The translations under genes were made by a program, and so were the position numbers. Under the pieces are notes generated by a model. The model had not been told where the DNA came from. It made no database searches and saw only the letters and a program-made list of their open reading frames with translations. Below are positions 1 through 7,873 of a stretch of 58,615 nt of DNA, piece after piece (position 1 is the first letter of the stretch; every line of letters begins with the position of its first letter). The stretch is from NCBI RefSeq assembly GCF_014174495.1, contig NZ_JACJHR010000057.1, positions 1 to 58,615 on the forward strand. The letters are read 5' to 3'. The stretch comes from Amycolatopsis echigonensis (GTDB lineage Bacteria > Actinomycetota > Actinomycetes > Mycobacteriales > Pseudonocardiaceae).

Positions 1-57
1 CCGACCCCCGAGCCAGGCCCCGTCGCGGAGAACACTCACCGCCGTAGCCGATGTTGG

Positions 58-87
58 GCCCCCTCCGATCCGCGGCTCGGAGGGGGC
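58..87. terminator. Strong GC hairpin terminator
   Basis: An 11-bp perfect stem, GCCCCCTCCGA at 58-68 paired with TCGGAGGGGGC at 77-87, encloses an 8-nt loop. It probably ends transcription of a gene lying to the left of the window. There is no clear T-run, which is usual in high-GC actinomycetes. Confidence 0.6.
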
Positions 88-144
88 GTTGCCGGTTAGC
101 CTGGACGGCCCGCGCCGCTCGGCGCTGTCGCGCGGGATACTGCG

Positions 145-438
145 GTGCCAGTGGAGTCATCGGCCACCGGCGACGCGGTCGATCTCGCACCGCTGGGCAC
201 GCTCGGGACGGCCTGGCAGACCACTTTGGACGGTGCGATGTACGGGCAGCCGCTGGTGGTTGGCGGGCAGATCCTGGCCGCCACGGAGAACGTCCTGTAC
301 GCCCTGGCACCCGCCGACGGCTCGGTGCGGGGCCAGCTGAATCTAGGCACCGTCCCGCATTTCACCTCTCCCACCCTGTCCGGGGACCACGCCTATGTCG
401 GCACCATGACCGGCGTGGTCGCTGTTTCCGGTGCCTGA
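145..438 (+). pseudogene. PQQ-like beta-propeller protein, internally deleted remnant
   Basis: The frame encodes 97 residues. Its first part (TAWQTTLDGAMYGQPLVVGG, then AATENVLYALAPADGSV) looks like the first blade of a PQQ-binding-like beta-propeller protein. Its end (PHFTSPTLSGDHAYVGTMTG, then VVAVSG) looks like the last blade. Intact family members are several hundred residues long, so the middle blades appear to have been lost with the frame kept. No signal peptide is seen, and the GTG start at 145 has no convincing ribosome-binding site. It is best read as a relic; expression as a single-blade protein is unlikely. Family assignment is by motif resemblance. Confidence 0.5.
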
Positions 439-461
439 CACGACGAAATCCCCGTCAGGCT

Positions 462-1262
462 TCAGCGAGACAGCCCGTACAGATCGGTTCTCCGATCGCC
501 AAAGAGGTGGTTGCGGGTACTGATGTTCTTGTCCCGGGCCGAAACGAGGTCTGCGTCCCACTCTGCGCGGCCGTCCGGTCCCGCGGTGGCCGCGATCCAG
601 CCGTCGTCGCTGACGATCGTCGTTCCCTCCGTCCACCGTTGGCCGCGTTCGGTTCCGGAGCGGTCGCAGCAGGCGATGGCGACCCGGTTGACGCGGGCGG
701 CGGCTTGGGCGATGAGGACTTCCGGCGGCCGTTCTCCCTCGGGCCGGGCGACTTCGGGCCAGTTGGTCGGGACGGCGATCAGGTCGGCGCCGTCGAGGGC
801 GACGCGCCGGGTGTATTCCGGGAATTCCAGGTCGTAGCAGACCATGACCGCGATCCGGCCGAACCGGGTGGCGACGACCGGCGGAGGCTGGCTTCCCGGG
901 GCGAAGAACAGCTTCTCCCGGTCCCACAGGTGGGTTTTCCGGTAGCTGGCCAGGACTCCAGTGGAATCAAGCAGAACCGCGCTGTTGTACAGAACGCCCC
1001 CGGGTCCGCGTTCGGCGTATCCGCAGACGACCACCGAGTCGCCGTTGATCGCTGCTGCCCACTCGCCGATCTTCGGGTCGTCCGGCGGAATCGCGCACTC
1101 CGCGGCCTCGGCCGCCGACTCGAAGACGTATCCGCTCGTGGCCAGTTCCGGCAGGACGAGAATGTCGGCCCTCGTTTCGGCGATCGTGCTGACGATCTGG
1201 CGGTGGTTCGCGTCCAGCTCGCCGACGCGCGGAGCGAGCTGGACGCAGACGATCCGGGTCAT
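462..1262 (-). CDS. Carbon-nitrogen hydrolase (nitrilase superfamily amidase)
   Basis: This 266-residue protein has the nitrilase-superfamily catalytic triad in order: Glu39 in VLPELATSG, Lys109 in SYRKTHLWD and Cys142 in MVCYDLEFPEY. Such enzymes hydrolyse the C-N bond of linear amides or N-carbamoyl compounds, and the length fits the amidase branch rather than true nitrilases. The ATG at 1262 overlaps the stop of the upstream permease gene (ATGA), so the two are translationally coupled. Together with the permease and the HisD-like dehydrogenase it forms a three-gene unit downstream of a LysR gene, suggesting cytoplasmic hydrolysis of an imported amide. The substrate is not evident. Confidence 0.85.
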   Translation of the reverse strand: MTRIVCVQLAPRVGELDANHRQIVSTIAETRADILVLPELATSGYVFESAAEAAECAIPPDDPKIGEWAAAINGDSVVVCGYAERGPGGVLYNSAVLLDSTGVLASYRKTHLWDREKLFFAPGSQPPPVVATRFGRIAVMVCYDLEFPEYTRRVALDGADLIAVPTNWPEVARPEGERPPEVLIAQAAARVNRVAIACCDRSGTERGQRWTEGTTIVSDDGWIAATAGPDGRAEWDADLVSARDKNISTRNHLFGDRRTDLYGLSR

Positions 1263-2710
1263 TCGCTGTCTCCCTGATCGGCGATCCGCGTCCGGACCCG
1301 GTCGGCGAGGCCGGGCACCGCGGCCACGACGACGGTGGCTACGAGGAGAACCGCGAGAATGATGTACGGGAAGAACCGGTACGGGCCGGACACGCCCACC
1401 ACGTTCTTGAAGATCGTGTACGCGATGAAGGCGAGTGCGAGCACCGGGACGACTGCCTGCCAGCGCGGCGCGTTCGGCCGGCCGCTGAGGAAAAGGAACC
1501 GGAACGCGCCGACGGTGGCCATGGCGTAGGCGACGAGCAGGGAGATGGTTCCGATGGTGAGCCAGTAGAAAGTGGCGTCCAGGACTCCGGTCCCGGCCAG
1601 TCGTTGCCCGACGGCGAAGCAGAGGATCAGGAGACTGGTCACGACGATCGTGCCGACCGGCGCTCCGCGTTTGGTCAGCCGCACGACCGGACCGGGGACC
1701 CCGGCGTCGCGAATCAGCGCGTAGCCGACCCGGGCCGCGCCGTTGACGGTGCCGAGGGTGATCGCGAACAGGCTCACGCTGGCGACCAGGTTCAGCAGGA
1801 CGCCCATCGCGCTGCCGAGGTACTGCCCGGCCAGGTCGCCGTACGGATCTTCGGCCGCGGAGAAGGCTTTCACCCCGGCCGGTCCGGTGCCGTAGCCGAG
1901 GGCCTGCCCGACGATGGCGAGCAGGAAGAACGCGCCGACCACCACGATGGTGATCTTCAGGGCGCGGGGGATCTCCCGCTTGGGGTTCATCGTCTCCTCG
2001 CCGAGCGACGCGGCGCCTTCGAACCCGGCGAACGCGAGGAACCCGAACACCGCGGCGCCGGCGATCGTGCCGACTCCGGTGCCGGCGGGCAGATGCAGGA
2101 AATTCCAGCTGAAGGTCTGCCCGTGCGGACCGTGGCCGGCCGCGACCCGCACGATGATCACGATGCTGAGCAAGCCGACCAGCGCGGCCCCGGCCAGTTC
2201 GCAGATCAGCAGAATCCGCGTGATGACGCGGATTTCGCTCAGCGACAGCGCGACCACCAGCACCAGCGCGACCAAGGCGGTCCAGATCCATTCGGACGCC
2301 CCGGCCCCGGCCAGGCCTAGCTGCCCGAGGACTTTGTTGAAGAACAACGCGATTTCAATGGTCGAGCCGGTGCCGATGGTCGCGTACGCGGTGAACAGCG
2401 CGGCCCCGGCGACGAATCCGGCGCGCGGGCCGAGGGTGCGGCCGACCAGCGCGTAGACGGATCCGGTGTGCGAGATGTGCTGCGAGAGCTTGACGAAGCC
2501 GTAGCCGACCAGCGAGACGCCGAGGATGGCGAAAACGAAGGCCCAGGTGGCGCCTTCGCCGAGCAGGCCGGCCGCGCCCACGCCGAGCAGCGCCATGGCG
2601 CCGACCGGGCCGATGAGACCGACGGAGAACGCGGCCGCGTCCGTGACTTTGAGTTCTCGTCGCAGTCTTTCCGGTGCGGCGGCTTGGTTTCCGTTGGCGG
2701 GTGCGGACAT
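1259..2710 (-). CDS. APC-superfamily amino acid/amine permease
   Basis: A 483-residue polytopic membrane protein with about 12 hydrophobic segments. The N-terminal part, FSVGLIGPVGAMALLGVGAA, resembles TM1 of the amino acid-polyamine-organocation superfamily, and FAGFEGAASLGEE is the typical TM6 region of that superfamily. The ATG at 2710 is preferred because AGAGG lies 9 nt upstream; an in-frame ATG at 2716 is too close to that site. It ends in an ATGA overlap with the amidase gene and starts 73 bp after the HisD-like gene. It probably imports the amide or amine substrate of the neighbouring enzymes by proton-coupled symport. The substrate is unknown. Confidence 0.85.
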   Translation of the reverse strand: MSAPANGNQAAAPERLRRELKVTDAAAFSVGLIGPVGAMALLGVGAAGLLGEGATWAFVFAILGVSLVGYGFVKLSQHISHTGSVYALVGRTLGPRAGFVAGAALFTAYATIGTGSTIEIALFFNKVLGQLGLAGAGASEWIWTALVALVLVVALSLSEIRVITRILLICELAGAALVGLLSIVIIVRVAAGHGPHGQTFSWNFLHLPAGTGVGTIAGAAVFGFLAFAGFEGAASLGEETMNPKREIPRALKITIVVVGAFFLLAIVGQALGYGTGPAGVKAFSAAEDPYGDLAGQYLGSAMGVLLNLVASVSLFAITLGTVNGAARVGYALIRDAGVPGPVVRLTKRGAPVGTIVVTSLLILCFAVGQRLAGTGVLDATFYWLTIGTISLLVAYAMATVGAFRFLFLSGRPNAPRWQAVVPVLALAFIAYTIFKNVVGVSGPYRFFPYIILAVLLVATVVVAAVPGLADRVRTRIADQGDSE

Positions 2711-2783
2711 GTCCATCAGCCTCTGTCTGGTTTCGGTGCCGGGGCGCGGCACATGGCGGCGGGGACGGGCCGGGTGATCGTGG

Positions 2784-4139
2784 TCAGTTCCGGTCGACGG
2801 CGGGAGTGCCGTCGAACGCGCCGGAGTGGCGGCCGATGTGTTCGATGCGGACGGTGGCGGTGGCCTCGTGCGCGGCCAGGCCCTCGAACGCGGAAATCCG
2901 TTCGACCGCTGGCGCCAGCGCGGCGGTGCCTTCCTTGGCGGCGCGCTGGTACGTGAGCGGCTTGAGGAAGCGCGAGACCGACAGACCGGCGTTGTAGCGG
3001 GAGGTCTTGCCGGTCGGCAGGACGTGGTTGGTGCCCGCGATCCCCTTGTCGGAGTAGGCGACGGTGCTCCACCGGCCCAGGAACAGCGAGCCGTAGTTGG
3101 CGAGGTTCTTGAGGTAGTAGTCGTCGTCCGCGGTCTGGATTTCGAGGTGCTCGGGGCCCCAGACGTCGCTGACCGCGGCGGCCTGGGCCGCGTCGCGGGC
3201 GACGACGACCGAGCCGAAGTCGCGCCACGCCGGACCGGCCACCTCGCTGGTGGCGAGCGTCGCCAGGCGGCGGTCGATGGCGGCGATGACCTGGCGGCCG
3301 AACTCCTCGGACGTGGTCACCAGCGCGGCCGGCGAGTTGGGTCCGTGCTCGGCCTGTCCGAGCAGATCGGCCGCGACCCAGTCGGGGTCGGCGGTCTCGT
3401 CGGCGATCACGGCCACTTCGGACGGTCCGGCGAGCAGGTCGATGCCGACCTGGCCGAACAGCTGCCGCTTCGCTTCGGTGACGTAGGCGTTGCCCGCGCC
3501 GACGAGCATGTCCACCGGGGCCTCGTCCAGGAGCCCGAACGCCATCGCGCCGAGCGCCTGGACGCCGCCGAGGGCGAACACGCGATCCGCGCCGGAAAGG
3601 TAGGCGCCGTAAAGCACCGCCGGATGCGCGCCGTGCTCGCCGGACGGGGGAGTGCACGCGAGAACGGACGGCACGCCCGCGGCCTTGGCGACGCCGACCG
3701 TCATGAACGCGCTGGCCAGCAACGGGAATCGGCCGGCGGGCAGGTAGGCGCCGACCCGGCGGACCGGTACGTAGCGCTGCCCGCAGACGACCGAATCGGC
3801 CAGTTCGATCTCGAAGTCGGTCAGGTGTTCGCGCTGGGCGGCGGCGAACCGGCTGGTGCGCTCGTAGCCGAGTTCGAGGGCCGCGCGCAGGTCGGCGGGC
3901 AGCTGGTCGCCGGAACGGCGCAGCTCGTCCTGGCCGAGTTCGAGCGAGCCGGTCCAGCCGTCGAGGTCTTCGGAGTACTGGCGGACCGCGGCGAGGCCGC
4001 GGCGCTCGATGTCGCGCAGCATTTCGCTGACGCGTTCGACGACGCGCGGGTCGCGCTGGGCCGGAGGCCCGTCCACAGCGGGCTTCTTGAGCCAGGTCAA
4101 CGGGCCGAGCTGGGCTGCCTCGGAGGGGGTGATCTGCAT
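2784..4139 (-). CDS. HisD-like NAD-dependent alcohol dehydrogenase (catabolic histidinol-dehydrogenase homologue)
   Basis: The 451-residue protein keeps every catalytic feature of histidinol dehydrogenase: zinc ligands Gln262 and His265 (GQAEHGPNSP), Asp364 and His424, and the Glu330-His331 pair (WGPEHLEI). Around Asp364 it reads SDKGIAGTNHVLP, whereas biosynthetic HisD usually has a GDYxSGxNHVLP-type loop. It also lies in no his operon. This points to a catabolic dehydrogenase of the type exemplified by sulfopropanediol dehydrogenase (HpsN), which oxidises a primary alcohol to the acid with two NAD+. ATG 4139 is used; a TTG at 4169 is an alternative, and neither has a strong ribosome-binding site. 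A second paralogue lies at 10875-12176. The substrate is unknown. Confidence 0.8.
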   Translation of the reverse strand: MQITPSEAAQLGPLTWLKKPAVDGPPAQRDPRVVERVSEMLRDIERRGLAAVRQYSEDLDGWTGSLELGQDELRRSGDQLPADLRAALELGYERTSRFAAAQREHLTDFEIELADSVVCGQRYVPVRRVGAYLPAGRFPLLASAFMTVGVAKAAGVPSVLACTPPSGEHGAHPAVLYGAYLSGADRVFALGGVQALGAMAFGLLDEAPVDMLVGAGNAYVTEAKRQLFGQVGIDLLAGPSEVAVIADETADPDWVAADLLGQAEHGPNSPAALVTTSEEFGRQVIAAIDRRLATLATSEVAGPAWRDFGSVVVARDAAQAAAVSDVWGPEHLEIQTADDDYYLKNLANYGSLFLGRWSTVAYSDKGIAGTNHVLPTGKTSRYNAGLSVSRFLKPLTYQRAAKEGTAALAPAVERISAFEGLAAHEATATVRIEHIGRHSGAFDGTPAVDRN

Positions 4140-4217
4140 GGCACGAGACGGTAAGCGCGATTCAGCCAACGGACCAGAGGGTGCGATCCTGACCGAGCCA
4201 TCGGATTGCCCGATGCC

Positions 4218-4259
4218 TCCGGGTGCGGTGCCCGGACGCGAAACTGTCCAAACCGGACA
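4218..4259. promoter_or_regulatory. Stem-loop and inverted repeat between lysR and the HisD-like gene
   Basis: TCCGGG (4218-4223) pairs with CCCGGA (4231-4236) around a 7-nt loop, a possible weak terminator after lysR. Beside it, TGTCC-AAACC-GGACA (4245-4259) is a perfect inverted repeat starting with T and ending with A, the general form of a LysR-type site (T-N13-A here, against the usual T-N11-A). It could be the site through which the upstream regulator controls the HisD-like operon. This is an inference from position. Confidence 0.35.
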
Positions 4260-4262
4260 CTG

Positions 4263-5222
4263 CTAGCCGCGGGTGCGCTTGGGGCGGGCGGCCGGGCCGC
4301 GGGCGTCGCTGACCGCGTCCTCAGCCAGCCGGGCCAATTCCCGCGTGGCGCGCGACAACGGGCGGCCGCGCTTGCGCGCGATGGCGATGGTGTCGAAAAG
4401 CGGCTCTTCGAACGGCGCCGTGTGCAGTCCTGGGGGGAACGCGGCGCTGCGGACCACGGCGGTGCTGGCGATGGTGTCGCCGGCCCCGTCCGCGACCAGC
4501 TTCAGCGCGGCTTCCACGTGCTCGATCTCGAAGATCGGCTCGATCCGCACGCCGGCGAGCTGAGCCCGGTCGGCGAGCTGCCGGCGGGTGGGGTCCCGCC
4601 AGCCGTAGCGGGCGTCGTAGAGGACCAGCCGCGCGGCCGCGAATTGCCGGATGCTGACCGGTTTCGCGGCCGCGGCCGGGTCGGCGCTCACGTAGCGGAC
4701 CTCGTCCCGCATCAGCGGCGTGATGTCCAGGCCCTCGTCGTCGACCGGAAGCACGATGAGCCCGGCCTCGATGTCGCCGGCCCGGATGGCGTCCGCGGTC
4801 TCCGCGGAATTCTGCCCGACCAGCCGGACCTTGACCGACGGATACCGGCGGTGGAAGGTCTGCGCGAGATTGCCGAGCAGGTAGTAGTCCGCGTTGCGGA
4901 GGACCCCGAAGGTCGCGGTCCCGCCGCCCAGCGAACCAAGCGACTGCACCGCGCGGACGCCCTCGTCGGTCGCGTGGACCGCGCGGCGGGCGAACGGCAG
5001 CAGTTCCTCGCCGGCCGCGGTGAGCGTCAGCCGGCGCGCGCCGCGATGGAAGAGGACCGCGTTGAGCTCTTCCTCGAGCCGGCGGATCAATTCCGACATC
5101 GAGGCCTGGGAAATCTCCAGCTGGACGGCGCCCCGGGTGAACGAGCCCCGGCTTTCCGCCGCGACGAACGCCCGCAGCTGGTTCAAGGTCACCCGGTCGC
5201 CGTCCCGGGACTCCTGCTCCAT
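4263..5222 (-). CDS. LysR-family transcriptional regulator
   Basis: A 319-residue LTTR. The N-terminal winged helix-turn-helix (LNQLRAFVAAESRGSFTRGA, then a recognition helix QASMSELIRRLEEEL) is followed by a periplasmic-binding-protein-like effector domain from about residue 95. The ATG at 5222 has AGGA 7 nt upstream. The gene lies directly upstream of the HisD-like/permease/amidase genes on the same strand, an unusual arrangement because LTTRs are more often divergent from their targets. The 123-bp gap to the HisD-like gene contains a candidate operator. It probably activates that catabolic unit in response to the imported substrate or an intermediate. Confidence 0.85.
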   Translation of the reverse strand: MEQESRDGDRVTLNQLRAFVAAESRGSFTRGAVQLEISQASMSELIRRLEEELNAVLFHRGARRLTLTAAGEELLPFARRAVHATDEGVRAVQSLGSLGGGTATFGVLRNADYYLLGNLAQTFHRRYPSVKVRLVGQNSAETADAIRAGDIEAGLIVLPVDDEGLDITPLMRDEVRYVSADPAAAAKPVSIRQFAAARLVLYDARYGWRDPTRRQLADRAQLAGVRIEPIFEIEHVEAALKLVADGAGDTIASTAVVRSAAFPPGLHTAPFEEPLFDTIAIARKRGRPLSRATRELARLAEDAVSDARGPAARPKRTRG

Positions 5223-5250
5223 CGGCCGATCCTAAGCGGGCGCCGCCCGG

Positions 5251-5280
5251 CGGGGTCAGTAGATGCGGGGTCAGTAGATG
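5251..5280. repeat. 15-bp tandem duplication at the gene end
   Basis: CGGGGTCAGTAGATG occurs twice in direct tandem, at 5251-5265 and 5266-5280. The inner copy carries the stop codon of the SnoaL-like gene, so a second stop lies just downstream. This looks like a recent replication-slippage duplication. Confidence 0.8.
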
Positions 5281-6263
5281 TTGGTTTCGGCGAACGAGCT
5301 CTCGTGGCCGTTGATCTGCGCCCGGAGCGAGATCTGGTCGAACACCCGGACCTCGCGCACGATCCGCCCGTTCTGCACGAGGAATTGCGATACGCCGAGC
5401 AGTTCGACCGGCTTGCCGGTCAGCGGCCCGAAATCGGCGACCCCGCGATAGCTGCCCCGCATCACCCAGAGCACGGCGATGCGCAGCCCGGCGTAGCGCG
5501 CGGCGTTGTTGGCCTGGATGTCGCGGATCTCGAACCGGGCGTCCGGGAACGGCGCGATCTGGGTGAGCAGATCCTTCTGGTACCCGTCGGGCCGGAGCAC
5601 CGTCCGGTCGCCGACGGTGTGCAGGAACAGGTCTCGCTGCATGTATTCGCCGACCTTGTGCAGCCGGCGTGCGTTCCAGACCTCTTCGACGAACTCCAGC
5701 ACCATTTCGCATTCGGGCCGGTAGTCGTCCGCGCGCGGCCCGCTGTCGCCCGCGGCGAGGACGTCGGCGGGCGCGGGTTTCGTCATCGAGCCTTCGTAGC
5801 CGCGGAAGCGCAGCCCGCGCGCCACTTCGGCCGGGTCGAGCCCGAGCTGCAGGCAGTCCGCGAGGTCGTCCCGGACGACCCATTCCTCGACCATCCGTCC
5901 GCGCCGGTACAGGCAGTTGGCGATGGTGCGCTTGCGGACCGGCACCGGCCGGCCGTCCACGAGGTGGGTGTCGCTGGAGAAAACGAGGTGCGAGCTGAGG
6001 AAGGCGTCGTCGCCCCGGGCCTCCCAGACGACGTCCTCGGCCTGGCCCACGTGCTGCGGCACCTGCGCGATCCGCATCAGGCTGCCTTCGATGACGCCTT
6101 CCCGGCCGGTCACGGTGCCGAGGCCGCCGTGCACAATCGAGTCGGGTTCGTAGTTGTCGACGATGTAGGAGATGTCGCGCTGCACCCAGATCCGGTCGGT
6201 GACCTCGCGGATGAAGTCGTCCGGGTCCTCGTAGGGCTGGTAGGCGACCGGATCGAGCGGCAT
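5271..6263 (-). CDS. SnoaL/ester-cyclase-like protein with two NTF2-type domains
   Basis: A 330-residue protein that appears to hold two SnoaL-like (NTF2-fold) domains, about residues 10-140 and 175-320. Each contains a pattern such as IVDNYEPDSIVHGGLGTVTG or LRPDGYQKDLLTQIAPFPD, characteristic of polyketide-cyclase-like or ester cyclase proteins. The ATG at 6263 has AAAGGA 7 nt upstream. It is transcribed divergently from the MFS gene and has a LacI-type operator at 6317-6330 overlapping its predicted promoter, which makes it part of the LacI regulon. NTF2-fold proteins include isomerases, dehydratases and hydrolases, so a catalytic step in the same pathway is likely but cannot be specified. 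Confidence 0.7.
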   Translation of the reverse strand: MPLDPVAYQPYEDPDDFIREVTDRIWVQRDISYIVDNYEPDSIVHGGLGTVTGREGVIEGSLMRIAQVPQHVGQAEDVVWEARGDDAFLSSHLVFSSDTHLVDGRPVPVRKRTIANCLYRRGRMVEEWVVRDDLADCLQLGLDPAEVARGLRFRGYEGSMTKPAPADVLAAGDSGPRADDYRPECEMVLEFVEEVWNARRLHKVGEYMQRDLFLHTVGDRTVLRPDGYQKDLLTQIAPFPDARFEIRDIQANNAARYAGLRIAVLWVMRGSYRGVADFGPLTGKPVELLGVSQFLVQNGRIVREVRVFDQISLRAQINGHESSFAETNIY

Positions 6264-6314
6264 GGTGGTTCCTTTCTCGGCGGGGAGCTGACGGCGGGCA
6301 CTCTGGCGATGGGC

Positions 6315-6343
6315 ACTGTATCCGTATGCATTCCCGGCGGCAA
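6315..6343 (-). promoter_or_regulatory. Promoter and LacI-type operator of the SnoaL-like gene
   Basis: Read on the minus strand, TTGCCG (6338-6343) and TACAGT (6315-6320) are 17 nt apart and form a plausible sigma-70-type promoter. The site TGTATCCGTATGCA (6317-6330) matches 12 of 14 positions of the palindrome TGCATACGTATGCA and overlaps the -10 element, so bound repressor should block polymerase. Confidence 0.6.
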
Positions 6344-6416
6344 GGGAAGCGACCGAGAGCGCCGTCCGAATGATCACGCGGGCACCACCTTGGGAAAATT
6401 CGTGGTCGCGGTGGCC

Positions 6417-6463
6417 TTGACCCGGTGACCCGGGCCACTTAAGTTGCCATCCATACGTATGCA
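6417..6463 (+). promoter_or_regulatory. Promoter and LacI-type operator of the MFS gene
   Basis: TTGACC (6417-6422) and TAAGTT (6440-6445) are spaced by 17 nt. TCCATACGTATGCA (6450-6463) matches the LacI-type palindrome at 13 of 14 positions and lies immediately downstream of the -10 element, the best match of the four sites in this regulon. Confidence 0.65.
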
Positions 6464-6500
6464 AACGGCTGAGCCGTTGTGAGACGCCACTGGAGGTGTC

Positions 6501-7838
6501 ATGTCCACCGTCGCGCCCACCGCAGCCGCGTCCGCCGAGGCGACCGGACGTCGAAAGGTGATCCGCCGGGTGATCCTCGCCGGCAGTATCGGCAACTTCG
6601 TCGAACAGTTCGATTACGGGCTCTACGGCTACATGGCGCCGGTCCTCGCGGCGTCCTTCTTCCCGGCGAGCGACCACACCGCGAGCGTGCTGAGCGCGTA
6701 CGCGGTGATCGCGATCGCCTGCCTGGTCCGTCCGCTGGGCGGGACTCTGCTCGGCCGGTGGGGCGATCGGCTGGGGCGCAAGAAGGTGCTGCTGTGGACG
6801 GTGCTGTTCATGGGCGTGTCCACGGCGGCGATCGGCGTGCTGCCCACCTACGGCCAGATCGGGCTGGCGGCTCCGCTGATCCTGCTGGTGCTGCGCGTGC
6901 TGCAAGGCATGGTCGCGGGCGGCGAGTATGTCGGCGCGGTCGCGTTCGTGGTCGAGTGGGCCGAGCCGCGCCGGCGTGGGTTCTACACGTCGTTCGCGTC
7001 GAACAGCTGCTTCTTCGGCATCCTCGCCGGAGCCGGCACGGCCGCGCTGATGAGTGCCTTGTTCAGCGACGCGGCGCTGCACAGCTGGGGCTGGCGGATC
7101 CCGTTCCTGGCGGTGCTGCCGTTGTGCGCGATCGGGGTGTGGCTGCGCAGCCGGCTCGACGAGACGCCGGAATTCGTCGCCGCCACCGAGCACGGGACGA
7201 ATGTCGTCGAAGCGCCCCTCCGCGAAGCGCTGCGTTCGCAGTGGCGGCCGATCCTGGTGTTCTGCGGCGCGTCGATCATGCTCGCGATCCTGTCCTACGC
7301 CTGGGTCACCTTCTATCCCGAATACCTGTCGGAAACGCTGCACCTGTCGAAGTCCGCGGCCTGGCTGTCGAACGCGATCTCGGTCGCGGTGCTGATCCCG
7401 CTGCTGCCGCTGGCGGGCGCGATCTCCGACCGCATCGGGCGCAAGCCGATGCTCGTCACCGGGGCGGTGTGCTGCATCGTGCTGGTGCCGCTGGCGTTCC
7501 GGGTCGGCCAGGCAGGCACCTTCGGGGCCGCGGTGGCGAGCCAGCTGATCTATCTCGTCCCGGAGTTCTTCCTGACCGGCATCGTCACGGTGTGCGCGGC
7601 GGAGATGTTCGCGACCCGGACCCGGTTCAGCGCGAGCTCGATCGCCTACAACTGTTCGTTCTCGATCTTCATGGGCATCACGCCGTTCGTCGCGACCCTG
7701 CTCGTGGCGGAGTTCGGCACGATCTACGCGGTGTGGGCGTACCTCGCGGCCGCGGCCGTGCTGGCGCTGGTAGTGATCACGGTCTTCATGAAGGAGACCT
7801 ACCGCAGCGACCTCTCCGCGGACAAATACGCGCGATGA
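6501..7838 (+). CDS. MFS metabolite:H+ symporter
   Basis: A 445-residue transporter with about 12 transmembrane segments. The motif GRWGDRLGRKKVLLW between TM2 and TM3 and its repeat ISDRIGRKPMLV in the second half are the major-facilitator signature. IGNFVEQFDYGLYGYMAPVL in TM1 resembles the metabolite:H+ symporter family, which imports small organic acids and osmolytes. A good ribosome-binding site (GGAGGTGTC-ATG) supports the start. It is the probable importer for the compound degraded by the operon at 9028-13674, because it shares the LacI-type operator with that operon. Confidence 0.85.
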   Translation: MSTVAPTAAASAEATGRRKVIRRVILAGSIGNFVEQFDYGLYGYMAPVLAASFFPASDHTASVLSAYAVIAIACLVRPLGGTLLGRWGDRLGRKKVLLWTVLFMGVSTAAIGVLPTYGQIGLAAPLILLVLRVLQGMVAGGEYVGAVAFVVEWAEPRRRGFYTSFASNSCFFGILAGAGTAALMSALFSDAALHSWGWRIPFLAVLPLCAIGVWLRSRLDETPEFVAATEHGTNVVEAPLREALRSQWRPILVFCGASIMLAILSYAWVTFYPEYLSETLHLSKSAAWLSNAISVAVLIPLLPLAGAISDRIGRKPMLVTGAVCCIVLVPLAFRVGQAGTFGAAVASQLIYLVPEFFLTGIVTVCAAEMFATRTRFSASSIAYNCSFSIFMGITPFVATLLVAEFGTIYAVWAYLAAAAVLALVVITVFMKETYRSDLSADKYAR

Positions 7839-7845
7839 GCCGTCG

Positions 7846-7873
7846 GACTCCCGCTGCCGCGGCAGCGGGAGTC
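7846..7873. terminator. 28-bp perfect palindrome, bidirectional terminator
   Basis: A perfect 14-bp self-complementary arm, GACTCCCGCTGCCG (7846-7859), is followed directly by its complement (7860-7873). It sits between the convergent MFS and lacI-type genes and overlaps the latter's stop codon, so it can terminate transcripts from both sides. Confidence 0.75.

Noticed and set aside
462..2291. A 609-residue fusion protein ending in the nitrilase domain
   Set aside because: The upstream two-thirds is an Arg-rich antisense-type translation overlapping the permease gene; the amidase starts at ATG 1262.
2784..4139. Biosynthetic histidinol dehydrogenase (hisD)
   Set aside because: No his genes nearby, a LysR/permease/amidase context, and a DKGIAGTNH loop unlike the biosynthetic enzyme; a catabolic role fits better.
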